Source: Pseudomonadota bacterium (GTDB lineage Bacteria; Bdellovibrionota; Bacteriovoracia; Bacteriovoracales; Bacteriovoracaceae). From it: 64,000 nucleotides of DNA. The notes under the pieces are model-generated. The model was not told where the DNA came from, made no database searches, and worked only from the letters and a program-made list of their open reading frames with translations. The DNA lies in NCBI GenBank assembly GCA_027487515.1, contig JAIYDL010000022.1, positions 1-64,000 on the forward strand, given 5' to 3'. Positions 25,587 to 34,767 of the stretch are shown here, in pieces (position 1 is the stretch's first letter; each line of letters begins with the position of its first letter). A program made the position numbers and the translations under genes.

Positions 25587-28502
25587 ATGGAACAACAACA
25601 AAAAAGCCTTCTTCTGAAAGACTCTCTCTCCGATGCACAGGATCTGGATTCGTTCCGGCTCTTCGCGAGGCCTTTGACCGGGCGGCTCCTGGAAGCGATG
25701 GAGCTCGGGAAGCAATACTTTCATGGAGAGGGCGACTACCTCTACTACCAGCAAGACAACCGGATTCACCGAGCGCTTGACGTCACCGGAGGCTACGGGG
25801 CCAATATCCTTGGACACCGCCACCCTTCGATCCTTCAGAAGGTCCAAGAGTGGCGCGAGGCCGGAGCCCCCTCCTTGACCCAAGGGAGTAATCGCCGGGA
25901 AGCAGGCCGGCTTGCGGCACGACTTTCGGAGACGCTCAAGAAAGAAACCGGGGAAGGCCCCTGGGTGACGACCTTTTCCAGCACGGGGACCGAGGCGGTG
26001 GAAGCGGCCTACAAGCATTGCCTCCTCTACTTTAGGCAAAAAGCCCTTGAGCTGCAGCAAGAGGTTGAAAAAGAACTGAACCTCGCGGTCACCAGAATCC
26101 TGCGCTTAAAATCGGAGCAGCAGATCGCGGTGGTTCGTGGCCTGCGCGCCGAACTGATTCATCGAACGGATTCCCTCCGGATGTCCCCCGAGCGCAGGTC
26201 TTACCTCCTCCACCAGCTGGCCAATTGCCATGACCTCGATGGTCTCCTCGAACTCGTTCGGGTCGTAAATGAAGGTCAGCTCTCTGAGCATCCGCACTTC
26301 CTAGCACTCGAGCGCGCGTACCATGGAAAGACGATGGGTGCCCTGAGCCTCACCTATAACGAGAGCTTCCGGAATCCGTTCTTCCTCGATGACTCTTCAA
26401 ATACGCGCACCACCTTCGTCTCCCAGTTCATCGAAGCCGCGGATCTCCAGGCCTTGATGGAGACCCTCCGAAGAGACCTTCTCTTCATCGGCCTGGGGCC
26501 CAGCGGCGCCACCTGGGTCCGACACTCCTTCTCCCTTCTGGCCGGGGCCTTCGTTGAACCGATCCAGGGCGAGGCGGGAGTCATCGCCGTCAGCGCGAGC
26601 TTCCTCGCACAGCTAAAGAAGTTTTCCATCCAGGAGAACTTCCTCTTGGTGTTCGACGAAATCCAGGCCGGCATGTACCGCACCGGCCGCCTCGCTTCGG
26701 GAAGTCACAGCGACGTCACGGCCGACGTTTACACGTTCTCCAAATCCCTCGGCGGCGGCGTCGCGAAGATCGCCGCGACGACGATCAATCAAGAGAAGTA
26801 CGTCGAAGACTTCGGCTTCCTCCATACGTCAACCTTCGCGGACGATGACTTCTCTTCGGCCGTCGCTCTCGCGGTTCTTGACCTCCTCCAAGACGAAGCG
26901 TCGCCGGTTCCCCAGGGCCTTCGAAACGCTGACTACCTGGCGACTCGGCTCGAGTCTCTGCGGGACCAGTTCCCAGACCTCGTGAAGGAGATTCGCGGCA
27001 AGGGACTGATGCTTGCGATCGAGTTCCAGGACTGTCTGGCAGGGCTGGGCTTCGAGTTCAAGATCATCAGTGACGCGAAGATGCAGGGCTATCTCCTTGC
27101 CTCCTGTCTCCTGAACCACGAAAGCATCCGGACGACTCCGTCGCTGTCAAACAGCCTCACGCTTCGGATCCAACCGAGTATCTACTTCAAGGAATCCCAA
27201 ACCGACGAGCTCCTCCGTGGGCTCGAGAATCTTTGCCAGGCCCTGAAAGAGAAAAACCTCCGCTACCTTCTCTCTGCCCTGTACCCGAACCAAGAAATCC
27301 TGAACGTCCCTTCTCCCGCGCTCAAGAACGAGTTCGTTCCCGGGCAGCGCCGGACGGCGGTGTTCCTTTGTCACCTCATCGACGAGCGCCACGTCCAGCG
27401 CGTGACGAGTCCGATGAACAAAGTGTCTAGCAAACTCCTCGTGAAGAAACTTGCTCTCACGAAGGAGCTCGCGGAGTTCGAAGTCTATCACTCGCAGACG
27501 CTCGTCGATAACTCGGGCCAGGAGATGGATGTCTTACTCATGGCCGTACCGATCACCTCTGAGGAACTCAAAAAATCATACACCTCGAAGCAGAAATCCA
27601 AGGTGATCCAGAAGGTTCAGAACGCCATCGACTACGCGAAGGAACTCGGTGCGTGCACCGTTGGGCTGGGACAGTTTACGTCGATCGTTTCTGGCAACGG
27701 TCTGTACTTGAATCCTCGGGGACTCAATCTCACAACCGGGAACGCCTTTACGATCGCCCTGACCGTGCAGTCTGCGCTCCGATCCGCAGAAACGAAGCGC
27801 ATCGAACTCTCGACGGCGAGCGTCGCCCTCATTGGAGCAGCGGGGAATATCATGTCCGTTGCGACGAGTCTCATGGCCGACCACGTCGGAAGGCTCATCC
27901 TCATCCATCACACACCGATCGAGGCGAGTAGTAAGTTCCAGGATACGCTCCGGAAGATCCTGACGGAGATCGCTTCATCGGACGCGGCCTCGGACGTGTG
28001 TCAGGTGGTTCGTGCGCAGTGGAAGAACCAGGATCTCCTGAGCTTCCTCGAGCTCGAAGACGTCAAGCGCGTTCTGATCGCAACCGCCGACATTACTCAA
28101 GTCCGTGACGCCGAGATCGTCCTCTGCGGCGCCAGTGCTTCGAACGGCTTTCTTACCCTCGACCTCTTCCGGGAGAACACCGTCGTGGTCGACATTGCTG
28201 TTCCTCCATCGATCACGCCCGAGATGCATAAAGAGCTCAAAGTGAAGCGGCCAGACCTCACGTACCACATGGGTGGAGTGGCGCAGATCCCGCAAGGGCA
28301 GAGCCTCGATTTCTTCATCTTCCCACTCGGAGAAAACGAATGCTTTGCCTGCATGGCCGAGACCTTCGCGCTCGGCTTCAGCGGTCGCAAGAATTTCTTG
28401 AACATCGGTGACTTGAACAAGGCCATCGTCCTGGAGGTCCAGGAGATCGCCCGGGACGCCGGGTTCGTCCTCGGGAGCGATAAGAAGAAGAGCTCACTCT
28501 AG
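25587..28502 (+). CDS. Class-III aminotransferase fused to an acyl-ACP-reductase-like domain
   Basis: 971 residues. N-terminal half (to about 560) is a PLP fold-type I, class-III aminotransferase: GGYGANILGHRHPS, STGTEAVEAAYKH, FDEIQAGMYRTG and the PLP Lys in TFSKSLGGG; an extra helical insertion of about 75 residues follows the GTEAVE helix. C-terminal half (about 600-971) matches cyanobacterial long-chain acyl-ACP reductase: CHLI start, LGQFTSIVSG, TTGNAFT, NADPH loop VALIGAAGNIMS and the catalytic-Cys region FACMAE. Expected chemistry (inference): acyl thioester to fatty aldehyde, then transamination to a fatty amine. Start uncertain: ATG 25587 has no SD; TTG 25521 is an alternative adding 22 residues. 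It ends nine bases into the convergent acetyltransferase gene. Confidence 0.85.
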   Translation: MEQQQKSLLLKDSLSDAQDLDSFRLFARPLTGRLLEAMELGKQYFHGEGDYLYYQQDNRIHRALDVTGGYGANILGHRHPSILQKVQEWREAGAPSLTQGSNRREAGRLAARLSETLKKETGEGPWVTTFSSTGTEAVEAAYKHCLLYFRQKALELQQEVEKELNLAVTRILRLKSEQQIAVVRGLRAELIHRTDSLRMSPERRSYLLHQLANCHDLDGLLELVRVVNEGQLSEHPHFLALERAYHGKTMGALSLTYNESFRNPFFLDDSSNTRTTFVSQFIEAADLQALMETLRRDLLFIGLGPSGATWVRHSFSLLAGAFVEPIQGEAGVIAVSASFLAQLKKFSIQENFLLVFDEIQAGMYRTGRLASGSHSDVTADVYTFSKSLGGGVAKIAATTINQEKYVEDFGFLHTSTFADDDFSSAVALAVLDLLQDEASPVPQGLRNADYLATRLESLRDQFPDLVKEIRGKGLMLAIEFQDCLAGLGFEFKIISDAKMQGYLLASCLLNHESIRTTPSLSNSLTLRIQPSIYFKESQTDELLRGLENLCQALKEKNLRYLLSALYPNQEILNVPSPALKNEFVPGQRRTAVFLCHLIDERHVQRVTSPMNKVSSKLLVKKLALTKELAEFEVYHSQTLVDNSGQEMDVLLMAVPITSEELKKSYTSKQKSKVIQKVQNAIDYAKELGACTVGLGQFTSIVSGNGLYLNPRGLNLTTGNAFTIALTVQSALRSAETKRIELSTASVALIGAAGNIMSVATSLMADHVGRLILIHHTPIEASSKFQDTLRKILTEIASSDAASDVCQVVRAQWKNQDLLSFLELEDVKRVLIATADITQVRDAEIVLCGASASNGFLTLDLFRENTVVVDIAVPPSITPEMHKELKVKRPDLTYHMGGVAQIPQGQSLDFFIFPLGENECFACMAETFALGFSGRKNFLNIGDLNKAIVLEVQEIARDAGFVLGSDKKKSSL

Positions 28503-29627
28503 GTCGCGGCCGTAGAGCACGTACTCTGAGTAGGATTCCTGGGAGCGCTCTTCGAACGATCTCCGGGACGGCGAATTCTTGATCTGGAACGTCACCAGAA
28601 CCGTGCGCATGAGTGCGGTGATCACTTGGATCCTCTTCGAGACCTGGATCTGCACGCCTTTGATCTCTTCCCCCTGAGGCCCGAGGACCTTTCCCACATG
28701 AGCGATGAGGAGGGTCGAGAGATTCGTCCGGAGTTGGAGCAGGAGAAGCGCCTTCCGTAGCTTCGAAAGCTTGCGCCCCTTCACGCGCAAGAGAATCGGT
28801 AAGGGGTCAGCGAAGTTGATGCTGAATCCGACCGGTTCTCCCCGCAGTTCGACGATGTAGGCGTAGTAAGAGTTGATGATGTATTTAAAGTCATCGTAGA
28901 TGACTTTAAACTGCGGGAAGCTGATCGGCTCCCACTCGGGCATGCTCTTGTAGGCTTCGGTGAAGAGCCGATGAATGATCCGGAGCTCCCCGTCCCAATC
29001 TTCGGGACGCACGCAGCGGACCGTGGTCCGGAGCCGCTTGTCTTTCGTCTTCGAGTGACTCCCGTCGGTCTTCTTGGCAAGCTTCTTCCGTTTTACGAGG
29101 TAGTCCCAGATTCCCTTCAGGCGCTGGATCTTGTAGGTATCCCATCGTCCGATTTCTTTAAACCCCGTGCGCGCAAAGAGGTCGTGGTAGTAATCCGGGT
29201 AGATGGGTTCGCCCCAGAAGGGCTTCCCTCCGCCGGGACACTTGATGCGGTACTTGACGTAGAAGTTGAGATCAACCGGCGTCTTCAGAGACGTGAGCCC
29301 GGTCGACCGACCCGCCTGAAGGACAGCGTCGACGAGGACGTTTGCGGCCTCGAGGTTGTTCTCCCAATCCAGGAATCCGAGGTTCCCGATCGCACCGTCG
29401 CGGCGCCAAGCGAGGATCGCTTTTGCGCGAACCGAAGCACCGTCAAGGACCATGAAGCCGACCCAGGAGTAGTCCGCAGCGAAAGGATTCTCGGGCCCGA
29501 AGTAGCGCTCGTAGTCCTCGAGAGTCTCTGGCAAACTCGACGGCAGCTGCGAGTGGACTCGGTTTCGAAACTCAACGAAGAGTTCAAAGAAGGCCTTATC
29601 CCAGCGTTCTACGGTGACCAGTTTCAT
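28494..29627 (-). CDS. GNAT-fold (acyl-CoA N-acyltransferase-like) protein
   Basis: 377 residues, size of a two-lobed (tandem) GNAT protein. Strand-helix patterns KAILAWRRDGAIGNLGFLDW and YYAYIVELRGEPVGFSINFAD fit beta4-alpha3 GNAT cores, and each half holds one. It may N-acylate the amine made by the fusion enzyme next door (inference), so substrate is unknown. The ATG at 29627 overlaps the P450 stop as ATGA, making it the fifth and last gene of the CarS-UbiA-PEP enzyme-P450-GNAT operon. It has a convergent 9-base overlap with the fusion gene. Confidence 0.66.
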   Translation of the reverse strand: MKLVTVERWDKAFFELFVEFRNRVHSQLPSSLPETLEDYERYFGPENPFAADYSWVGFMVLDGASVRAKAILAWRRDGAIGNLGFLDWENNLEAANVLVDAVLQAGRSTGLTSLKTPVDLNFYVKYRIKCPGGGKPFWGEPIYPDYYHDLFARTGFKEIGRWDTYKIQRLKGIWDYLVKRKKLAKKTDGSHSKTKDKRLRTTVRCVRPEDWDGELRIIHRLFTEAYKSMPEWEPISFPQFKVIYDDFKYIINSYYAYIVELRGEPVGFSINFADPLPILLRVKGRKLSKLRKALLLLQLRTNLSTLLIAHVGKVLGPQGEEIKGVQIQVSKRIQVITALMRTVLVTFQIKNSPSRRSFEERSQESYSEYVLYGRDLE

Positions 29628-30925
29628 GCGCGCCTCCGGAATCTCATTCTGATGTTGTTGACGGGCCTCAGACTTATCCCCGCTTCGTTGCGCTGGGGCC
29701 CGGGTTCGACGATCTCCCAGGTGAAATGCTGAACCAGACAAGCGAGAATGATCCGTGCCTCGAGGCCCGCGAAGTAGGCACCGATGCAAGCCCGAGGGCC
29801 AAGGCCGAACGGGTAGTAGGCCCCGGCAGGTATCTTCTTCCTTTCTTCCGGAAGAAAGCGCGCGGGTCTGAACTCCAGGGGCGAGTCCCAGAGGTCGGCC
29901 GAGCGGTGTGACAGAATCGGGGCCAGGACAACGTTGGCCTGCGGGGGAATCACCAGATCCCCGAGCTTATCTGCGACCTCTGCCTGCCGCATGAAGACCC
30001 AGACCGGGGGCCAGAGGCGCATGACCTCATCGAGGACGGCACCATGCCAAGGAGCCGTGTTAAGTTTCTCGAATTCGCGGTGCTGAAAGAACGCGAAGGC
30101 CTCGCGCTCTAACTCGGGCCGACACTCCGGGTGGGTTGCGACTTCGATCAGCGTGTAGGTCAATGAGTTGGTGATGGTCTCGTGCCCCGCCATCATGAAG
30201 GTCATGATCTCGTCTCGGATTTCCCGGTCGCTCATTTGGGCGGTCCCCTCCTCTTGTGCATCGACTAAGAGCTGGAGGAGATCTTGTTTTCGGGTGCCGG
30301 TCCGTCGCTCCTGGATGAGACCAAAAACATGCCGATCGAACTTCCCGATGATCTGTCGCAGTCGCCGGTGGTTGGCCGTCGGTACCCAAAATGGGAGCGG
30401 GATCGATGACCTCGTTTTCGCCGTGATGATGCGCATGAGTTCGAGGATCTCGTGGAGCCAGGCATCGAGCTCCGGGGTCGGCTCTTGGGAGAAAAGTGTC
30501 CGGAGGATAATCCTCCAGGTGAGCCTGTTCATTTGGTGGAAGCCATCGAGGTCCGCTTCCGCGTCTAATGACGGCAGAAAAGTTTCGACGGTCTCGAGCA
30601 TCTTCGGCGCAAGCTCAAAGACACTCCGGAGGTTCATCACCGGCCGGATCATCCGGTGCTGTTTGCGCCAGGATGCCCCTTCATTGGTGATGAGTCCGTT
30701 CCCTAAGAACCGCCGGAGCGCCTTGGTAGTGCGCCCCTTGGTGTACCCGGCGTTGTTCGTTTTGAGGACGTGGAGGACGTCCTCCGGGTGGCTCACGATG
30801 AAGAGCTTCTTTCCGAAAATCTCTAGCCGCGCTCGATGGCCCTGGGCCCGATGCAAATCTTGAACGAACCCTAAGGGGTCCCGCCGGTAGGCCTTCAAAG
30901 TCCGATACGATTTCAGCAGACTCAT
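29624..30925 (-). CDS. Cytochrome P450
   Basis: 433 residues, no membrane anchor, the length of a soluble bacterial P450. I-helix AGHETITNS (oxygen activation), K-helix EVMR (ExxR), and the heme loop FGLGPRACIGAYFA with the axial Cys. The I-helix and overall similarity to CYP102/CYP4-like sequences suggests fatty-acyl hydroxylation; no fused reductase or ferredoxin gene lies in the cluster. It overlaps the flanking genes by 4 bases on each side (ATGA), so it is strictly co-translated with the PEP-utilising enzyme and the GNAT protein. Confidence 0.93.
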   Translation of the reverse strand: MSLLKSYRTLKAYRRDPLGFVQDLHRAQGHRARLEIFGKKLFIVSHPEDVLHVLKTNNAGYTKGRTTKALRRFLGNGLITNEGASWRKQHRMIRPVMNLRSVFELAPKMLETVETFLPSLDAEADLDGFHQMNRLTWRIILRTLFSQEPTPELDAWLHEILELMRIITAKTRSSIPLPFWVPTANHRRLRQIIGKFDRHVFGLIQERRTGTRKQDLLQLLVDAQEEGTAQMSDREIRDEIMTFMMAGHETITNSLTYTLIEVATHPECRPELEREAFAFFQHREFEKLNTAPWHGAVLDEVMRLWPPVWVFMRQAEVADKLGDLVIPPQANVVLAPILSHRSADLWDSPLEFRPARFLPEERKKIPAGAYYPFGLGPRACIGAYFAGLEARIILACLVQHFTWEIVEPGPQRNEAGISLRPVNNIRMRFRRRA

Positions 30926-33318
30926 AGTACCTCTATCGTCCCTTTAACAGCGTCCAGTCGCAGCCGGTCGCCGGTCTTGATTTTCAGTGTCGCTCCTCGC
31001 ACGCCCACGACCGTCGGGATGTTCAGTTCGCGACCGATGATGGCCGTATGACTCAAGAGAGATCCCTTCTCAGACACCAGGCCCTTGCTCCGAGACATGA
31101 TGTACACCCAGGCGGGGTCAGTGTTCTTTGTGACTAGAATGAAGTCCTGAAACTCAGAAACTAAGACGTCGCGTGGGTTGTCGAGCACCAGAGCGATGCC
31201 CTCTGCGATTCCCGGCGACACCCCCTGACCCACAAGCTCCCCCTGGACCTGGGCCGCTGTGTGCTCCGGCAGAGGTTCCTCAGCGACCCAGGCCAGGACT
31301 TCCGGGTAGTGGCGCTTCTTCTCCTTCCACCCTCGACGATCCCGGATGCGGGCCCGGACTTCTTGGGTCGAGATCTTGCCGTCAGCGAACTCGAGCCACT
31401 CCTCGGTCGTGAGGGAGAAAAAATCGAGGAGGTCGAAGGCGCTCCAAGCGGGATCACTCTTCAGGAGCTTCCCGGCCAGAGCGAGCACCATTTGTCGGAT
31501 GAGATGGTAAAACTTCCCGCGCCAGAGTCGAGTGGCCTCCCGCACAGACACCGCTTCCCGGGTGTACCGCAGGATCCGGTTGCCGATGAATCCGAGATCC
31601 GGCTTCGCAGGGCGAGTTCCCGGGGCCTGAGTCCGAGGAGGATTCTTCTTACACCAGAGCATGAGGTCGGAGAGAAGCTTCGGGTTATTCCTCAGGGGAA
31701 GGCTCTCGAGCTTGAGCTCTTCAAAGGAGCGGTCCCCGTAGCTCAGGAGAAAACTTTCGATGAGGTTCACTTCGCGCGCGCGGCCCTGTGCCCGGAGCCT
31801 CTGAAAGATCTGCGCGTAGGGCTCGAGGCCAATGGAAAGATCTTGGGCGGCAAACTCCCGCAGGAAGTGTTCGTCGAGCTCCACGAGGAGCTGGTTGAAG
31901 TGCTCTAACGGTTTTACCGAGTCCACCCCGTCATCGGTCTTGAGTAAGTCGATGACTGTCTCCTCATCGAGGCTCATCGATGTCACTTTCCGCGTGAGAT
32001 ACCCAAGGCCCATCATGATGAAAATATCGTTCACCACCGTGAGCCCAAACCCGAGGGGACGGTTCGTGACCGCCACCAAGTAGCGGATCAGCTCCTCCGG
32101 ATTCTGCCGCGTCTTCGCCTCCACTTCGATCTCCCCTCGCAGTCGCTCGAGATCCGTAAGGAGCCGAGAAAAGATTGACCGGCGCCGGAGCATGATCCCG
32201 ACGAGGGCCCCCACAGTCCGGAAGCTTTCAGCCCGGGTGAGCTCGGTCTCATGATGCGGGATGCGAAGGTCGGCCACTTTTCCGCCGATCATCTTGTGCC
32301 AGTTCTCAATGTTCCTCTCGCCACCGGGAAGCGCTCGGAGAACGGCGTAGTAGTGCTCGAGGTTGTAATAAAGGTGGTTATCCACTTGGCTGATGAGTCG
32401 CGAATAGTGATGGTTAAGGGCCGCGAGCCGAGGGCCCCGGGCCCCCATGAGGACCGCCGACTCTCGGAAGACGTTCTGGTAGGCGGTCTTCACAAAAGCA
32501 GCTGTCAATGGGCTCACGGTCCCCGGGTAGGACTCAGACAGGTTCGTGTCAACGTAGTACACGAGGGGGTCAAAGCTCCGCGTGATGGGTCGAATCTGAA
32601 AGACAAAGAGCGTGCCCTCTTTAAGACCCCACTCAATGTCACTGGGAGCACCGGCCTTGGCCTCGAGCCCGAGGCTCAGCTTAAGTAGCACAGCGAGTTC
32701 GCTTTGCGAAAGAACCGGGGTCTCTCCGAAGATTGTGGACGTCACGAGTTCTCCCGTCCGTGCTAGCCGATACGTGTCTACGTCGGCGTGGCCAGAGACG
32801 ACCCCCTCACCCATCCCAAATGCTGCGTCGATCGCAACGGTCGCAGTCGGTGGGACTGGGGAGCGGGTAAAAAGAACGCCGCTCTTTTCCACCCGGACGA
32901 GCGCCTGAACCACGACGGCCATCTCGAGGTTGACCTCGAGCTTTTTATGGAAGACATACTCACGGACACGGTCACTTGAGAGCGACCGATAGACTTGATT
33001 GAGGGCCTCTTGCCAGCCCTCTTCACGGACATCGAGGATCGTGTCGAAGAGGCCCGCGAAGCTGGAGTCTGCGGCGTCCTCCGCGATCATGGAACTCCGG
33101 AGCGCGACCACCGGGTGGTCTCGGAAAAACTGCTGAAACCGTTCAGCAAGGTCCGGCGGAAAGCTACCGTGGTCCCGGAACCATCGGTAAGCCATCGTCG
33201 TGATAACGAAGAAGGGCGGGACCGGGGCATCCCAGGAAATGAGCCTCTGAAGCTGGTGCGCTTTTCCCCCGACGAACTCTTTCGGTGCGACGGGGACCAT
33301 TTCGGCCAAAAAACTCAT
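30922..33318 (-). CDS. PEP-utilising enzyme, PPDK/rifampin-phosphotransferase architecture (copy 1)
   Basis: 798 residues. N-terminal ATP-grasp part with VGGKAHQLQRL and VALRSSMIAEDAADSSFAG, then the DIEWGLKEGTLFVFQIRPIT end of the PEP/pyruvate-binding domain (about residue 250-265). A long central helical region (from ESYPGTVSPLTAAF on) corresponds to the substrate domain of RPH-type enzymes. The C-terminal phosphohistidine swivel domain has LLSHTAIIGRELNIPTVVG with the catalytic His. Such enzymes move the beta-phosphate of ATP via His to an acceptor; the acceptor here is unknown, plausibly an alcohol on the lipid intermediate. Paralogue at 39816. Overlaps both neighbours by 4 bases. Confidence 0.84.
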   Translation of the reverse strand: MSFLAEMVPVAPKEFVGGKAHQLQRLISWDAPVPPFFVITTMAYRWFRDHGSFPPDLAERFQQFFRDHPVVALRSSMIAEDAADSSFAGLFDTILDVREEGWQEALNQVYRSLSSDRVREYVFHKKLEVNLEMAVVVQALVRVEKSGVLFTRSPVPPTATVAIDAAFGMGEGVVSGHADVDTYRLARTGELVTSTIFGETPVLSQSELAVLLKLSLGLEAKAGAPSDIEWGLKEGTLFVFQIRPITRSFDPLVYYVDTNLSESYPGTVSPLTAAFVKTAYQNVFRESAVLMGARGPRLAALNHHYSRLISQVDNHLYYNLEHYYAVLRALPGGERNIENWHKMIGGKVADLRIPHHETELTRAESFRTVGALVGIMLRRRSIFSRLLTDLERLRGEIEVEAKTRQNPEELIRYLVAVTNRPLGFGLTVVNDIFIMMGLGYLTRKVTSMSLDEETVIDLLKTDDGVDSVKPLEHFNQLLVELDEHFLREFAAQDLSIGLEPYAQIFQRLRAQGRAREVNLIESFLLSYGDRSFEELKLESLPLRNNPKLLSDLMLWCKKNPPRTQAPGTRPAKPDLGFIGNRILRYTREAVSVREATRLWRGKFYHLIRQMVLALAGKLLKSDPAWSAFDLLDFFSLTTEEWLEFADGKISTQEVRARIRDRRGWKEKKRHYPEVLAWVAEEPLPEHTAAQVQGELVGQGVSPGIAEGIALVLDNPRDVLVSEFQDFILVTKNTDPAWVYIMSRSKGLVSEKGSLLSHTAIIGRELNIPTVVGVRGATLKIKTGDRLRLDAVKGTIEVL

Positions 33319-34190
33319 AGGAGGGCACCGACGAGAAGCACTGACACCACGAGGAGGATCTGCGCCTCCGCGATGGGTTTTAGGGGCCGCGGTAACCGAA
33401 GGGTCACCAGAAAATGCACCGCCGGGAACACGAGGCCTGCCTGGATGAGGAGGAAGGCCCCACGGAGCAGTCCCGGAGTCGAAAGTTTTTCAAAGATCGC
33501 AAGGACGGCCAGAGTATAGACGAACTGGAGGACAAGGGCGATCATGACCGCGGTTCTTGGGCCAAAAATTTTTGAGTAGGTCGTATACGAGTCCTCTTGC
33601 TCCGGCGCCCGGATCTTCCGAACGAGCTCCCAGTTCGTGAAGATCAAGCAGATCGGGAGGATGAATCCGATGCTCGAAAAGGTAACTCGCGGATCCACTT
33701 CCGTGCAGGCCAAAACGAGGTAGGTAAAGTTGAACAGGACGATGGGGTGGTGTGACGCGAAGGCAAGCGGGAGACTCTTTCGCATCCGCGCTTCGATGAA
33801 AAACCACTTCAGCATGAGGTACGTGAATCCAAGAGTGACCAGTGCCCACAGGAGGAGCGTTAGTGAGGTGAGGCTCAGAAACACCACCATGAAGACACAG
33901 AAAAAACCCAGCGCCCGGAGATCGGTGATCAGGACTCGCCCAGAAGGCAGCGGTCGCTTCGGGAAATTGATGAGGTCATCTTGGTAGTCCTTGAACTCAT
34001 CCATCACTCGGATCAGGAGCGAAATGAAAGCGAGAACGAGCCCGGGCACCACGAGGGAGAGGATCGAACTGCCCCGGACATCGTACAGCCGGAGGTAGGT
34101 CAACTGAACGGCGACTGCCGTGAGAATTGACCCCACGAATGACGAAAGGGGGAACATCTCATTGAGGTACACAAAGACACGCTTAACCAT
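33315..34190 (-). CDS. UbiA-family membrane prenyl/aryltransferase
   Basis: 291 residues, about eight to nine TM helices. First Asp-rich motif: RVMDEFKDYQDDLINFPKRP then LPSG, the UbiA signature including the RPLPSG end. The second motif lies in KIRAPEQEDSYTTYSKIFG. Members couple a polyprenyl diphosphate to an aromatic ring, a glycerol phosphate (archaeal DGGGP synthase) or a sugar. The neighbouring CarS-like gene points to a lipid rather than quinone role (inference). It lies 8 bases after the CarS-like gene and overlaps the PEP enzyme gene by ATGA. Confidence 0.85.
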   Translation of the reverse strand: MVKRVFVYLNEMFPLSSFVGSILTAVAVQLTYLRLYDVRGSSILSLVVPGLVLAFISLLIRVMDEFKDYQDDLINFPKRPLPSGRVLITDLRALGFFCVFMVVFLSLTSLTLLLWALVTLGFTYLMLKWFFIEARMRKSLPLAFASHHPIVLFNFTYLVLACTEVDPRVTFSSIGFILPICLIFTNWELVRKIRAPEQEDSYTTYSKIFGPRTAVMIALVLQFVYTLAVLAIFEKLSTPGLLRGAFLLIQAGLVFPAVHFLVTLRLPRPLKPIAEAQILLVVSVLLVGALL

Positions 34191-34198
34191 ATCAATTC

Positions 34199-34756
34199 CT
34201 AAAGAGGGTTCTTCCGAAGACCCGCTCCGTAAAGGGCCACATTAATGAGGAGATGAAGGACCGTGCCGAAGCCGACGGCCAGCGCCATCGTTTCCATACT
34301 GATGGGAAACAGGAGTCGGTACGCCAGAAGGCAGCCGAAGGCAGAATCTGCCTGATCGAGGATGACGAAGAACCACTTGTACCGGTCCGACGTTTGACCT
34401 TCCCGGATCCCCAGACGTCGCTTCACGAAGGAGTTGGGTAATTCGGCGAGGCAGTACCCGAGTCCGAGGAGCACCGCAACCAGAAGGGTGGAGTGGTTGC
34501 GAAATAGCGGCTCATTTAACTCAAATAAGGGCTCCACGGACTTTGCTAAGAAGACTCCGGGCCACGTGGCCAAGGGCATTACGAGAAAGCCACGCCAGGT
34601 TTTGTTTTGTCCGAACCACCTTTGATGTATGGGCTTCTTAAAGTAAGATAGGATATCCGCCTTAACCGCAACCATATGCACGACGCCTCCGACGATGAGA
34701 GGGATCGTGAGTAAGAACACACGGCTAAATTCGTGGACGGCGAAACCTGGATTCAT
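34199..34756 (-). CDS. CDP-archaeol synthase-like (CarS family) membrane protein
   Basis: 185 residues, about five TM segments. Family marks: GQNKTWRGFL (CarS GDGKTWRG), LPNSFVKRRLGIREG (CarS GSFIKRRLGL) and DQADSAFG (CarS DQLDFVxGA). Archaeal CarS transfers CMP from CTP to the phosphate of unsaturated archaetidic acid; bacterial members are poorly characterised. The catalytic GD of the GDLxGSF motif is replaced by AE (AELPNSF), so metal use may differ. First gene of a five-gene operon. TATAAT ends six bases before the ATG and no SD is seen, and the divergent permease start is only 11 bases away. Confidence 0.76.
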   Translation of the reverse strand: MNPGFAVHEFSRVFLLTIPLIVGGVVHMVAVKADILSYFKKPIHQRWFGQNKTWRGFLVMPLATWPGVFLAKSVEPLFELNEPLFRNHSTLLVAVLLGLGYCLAELPNSFVKRRLGIREGQTSDRYKWFFVILDQADSAFGCLLAYRLLFPISMETMALAVGFGTVLHLLINVALYGAGLRKNPL

Positions 34757-34767
34757 AAGTAGATTAT

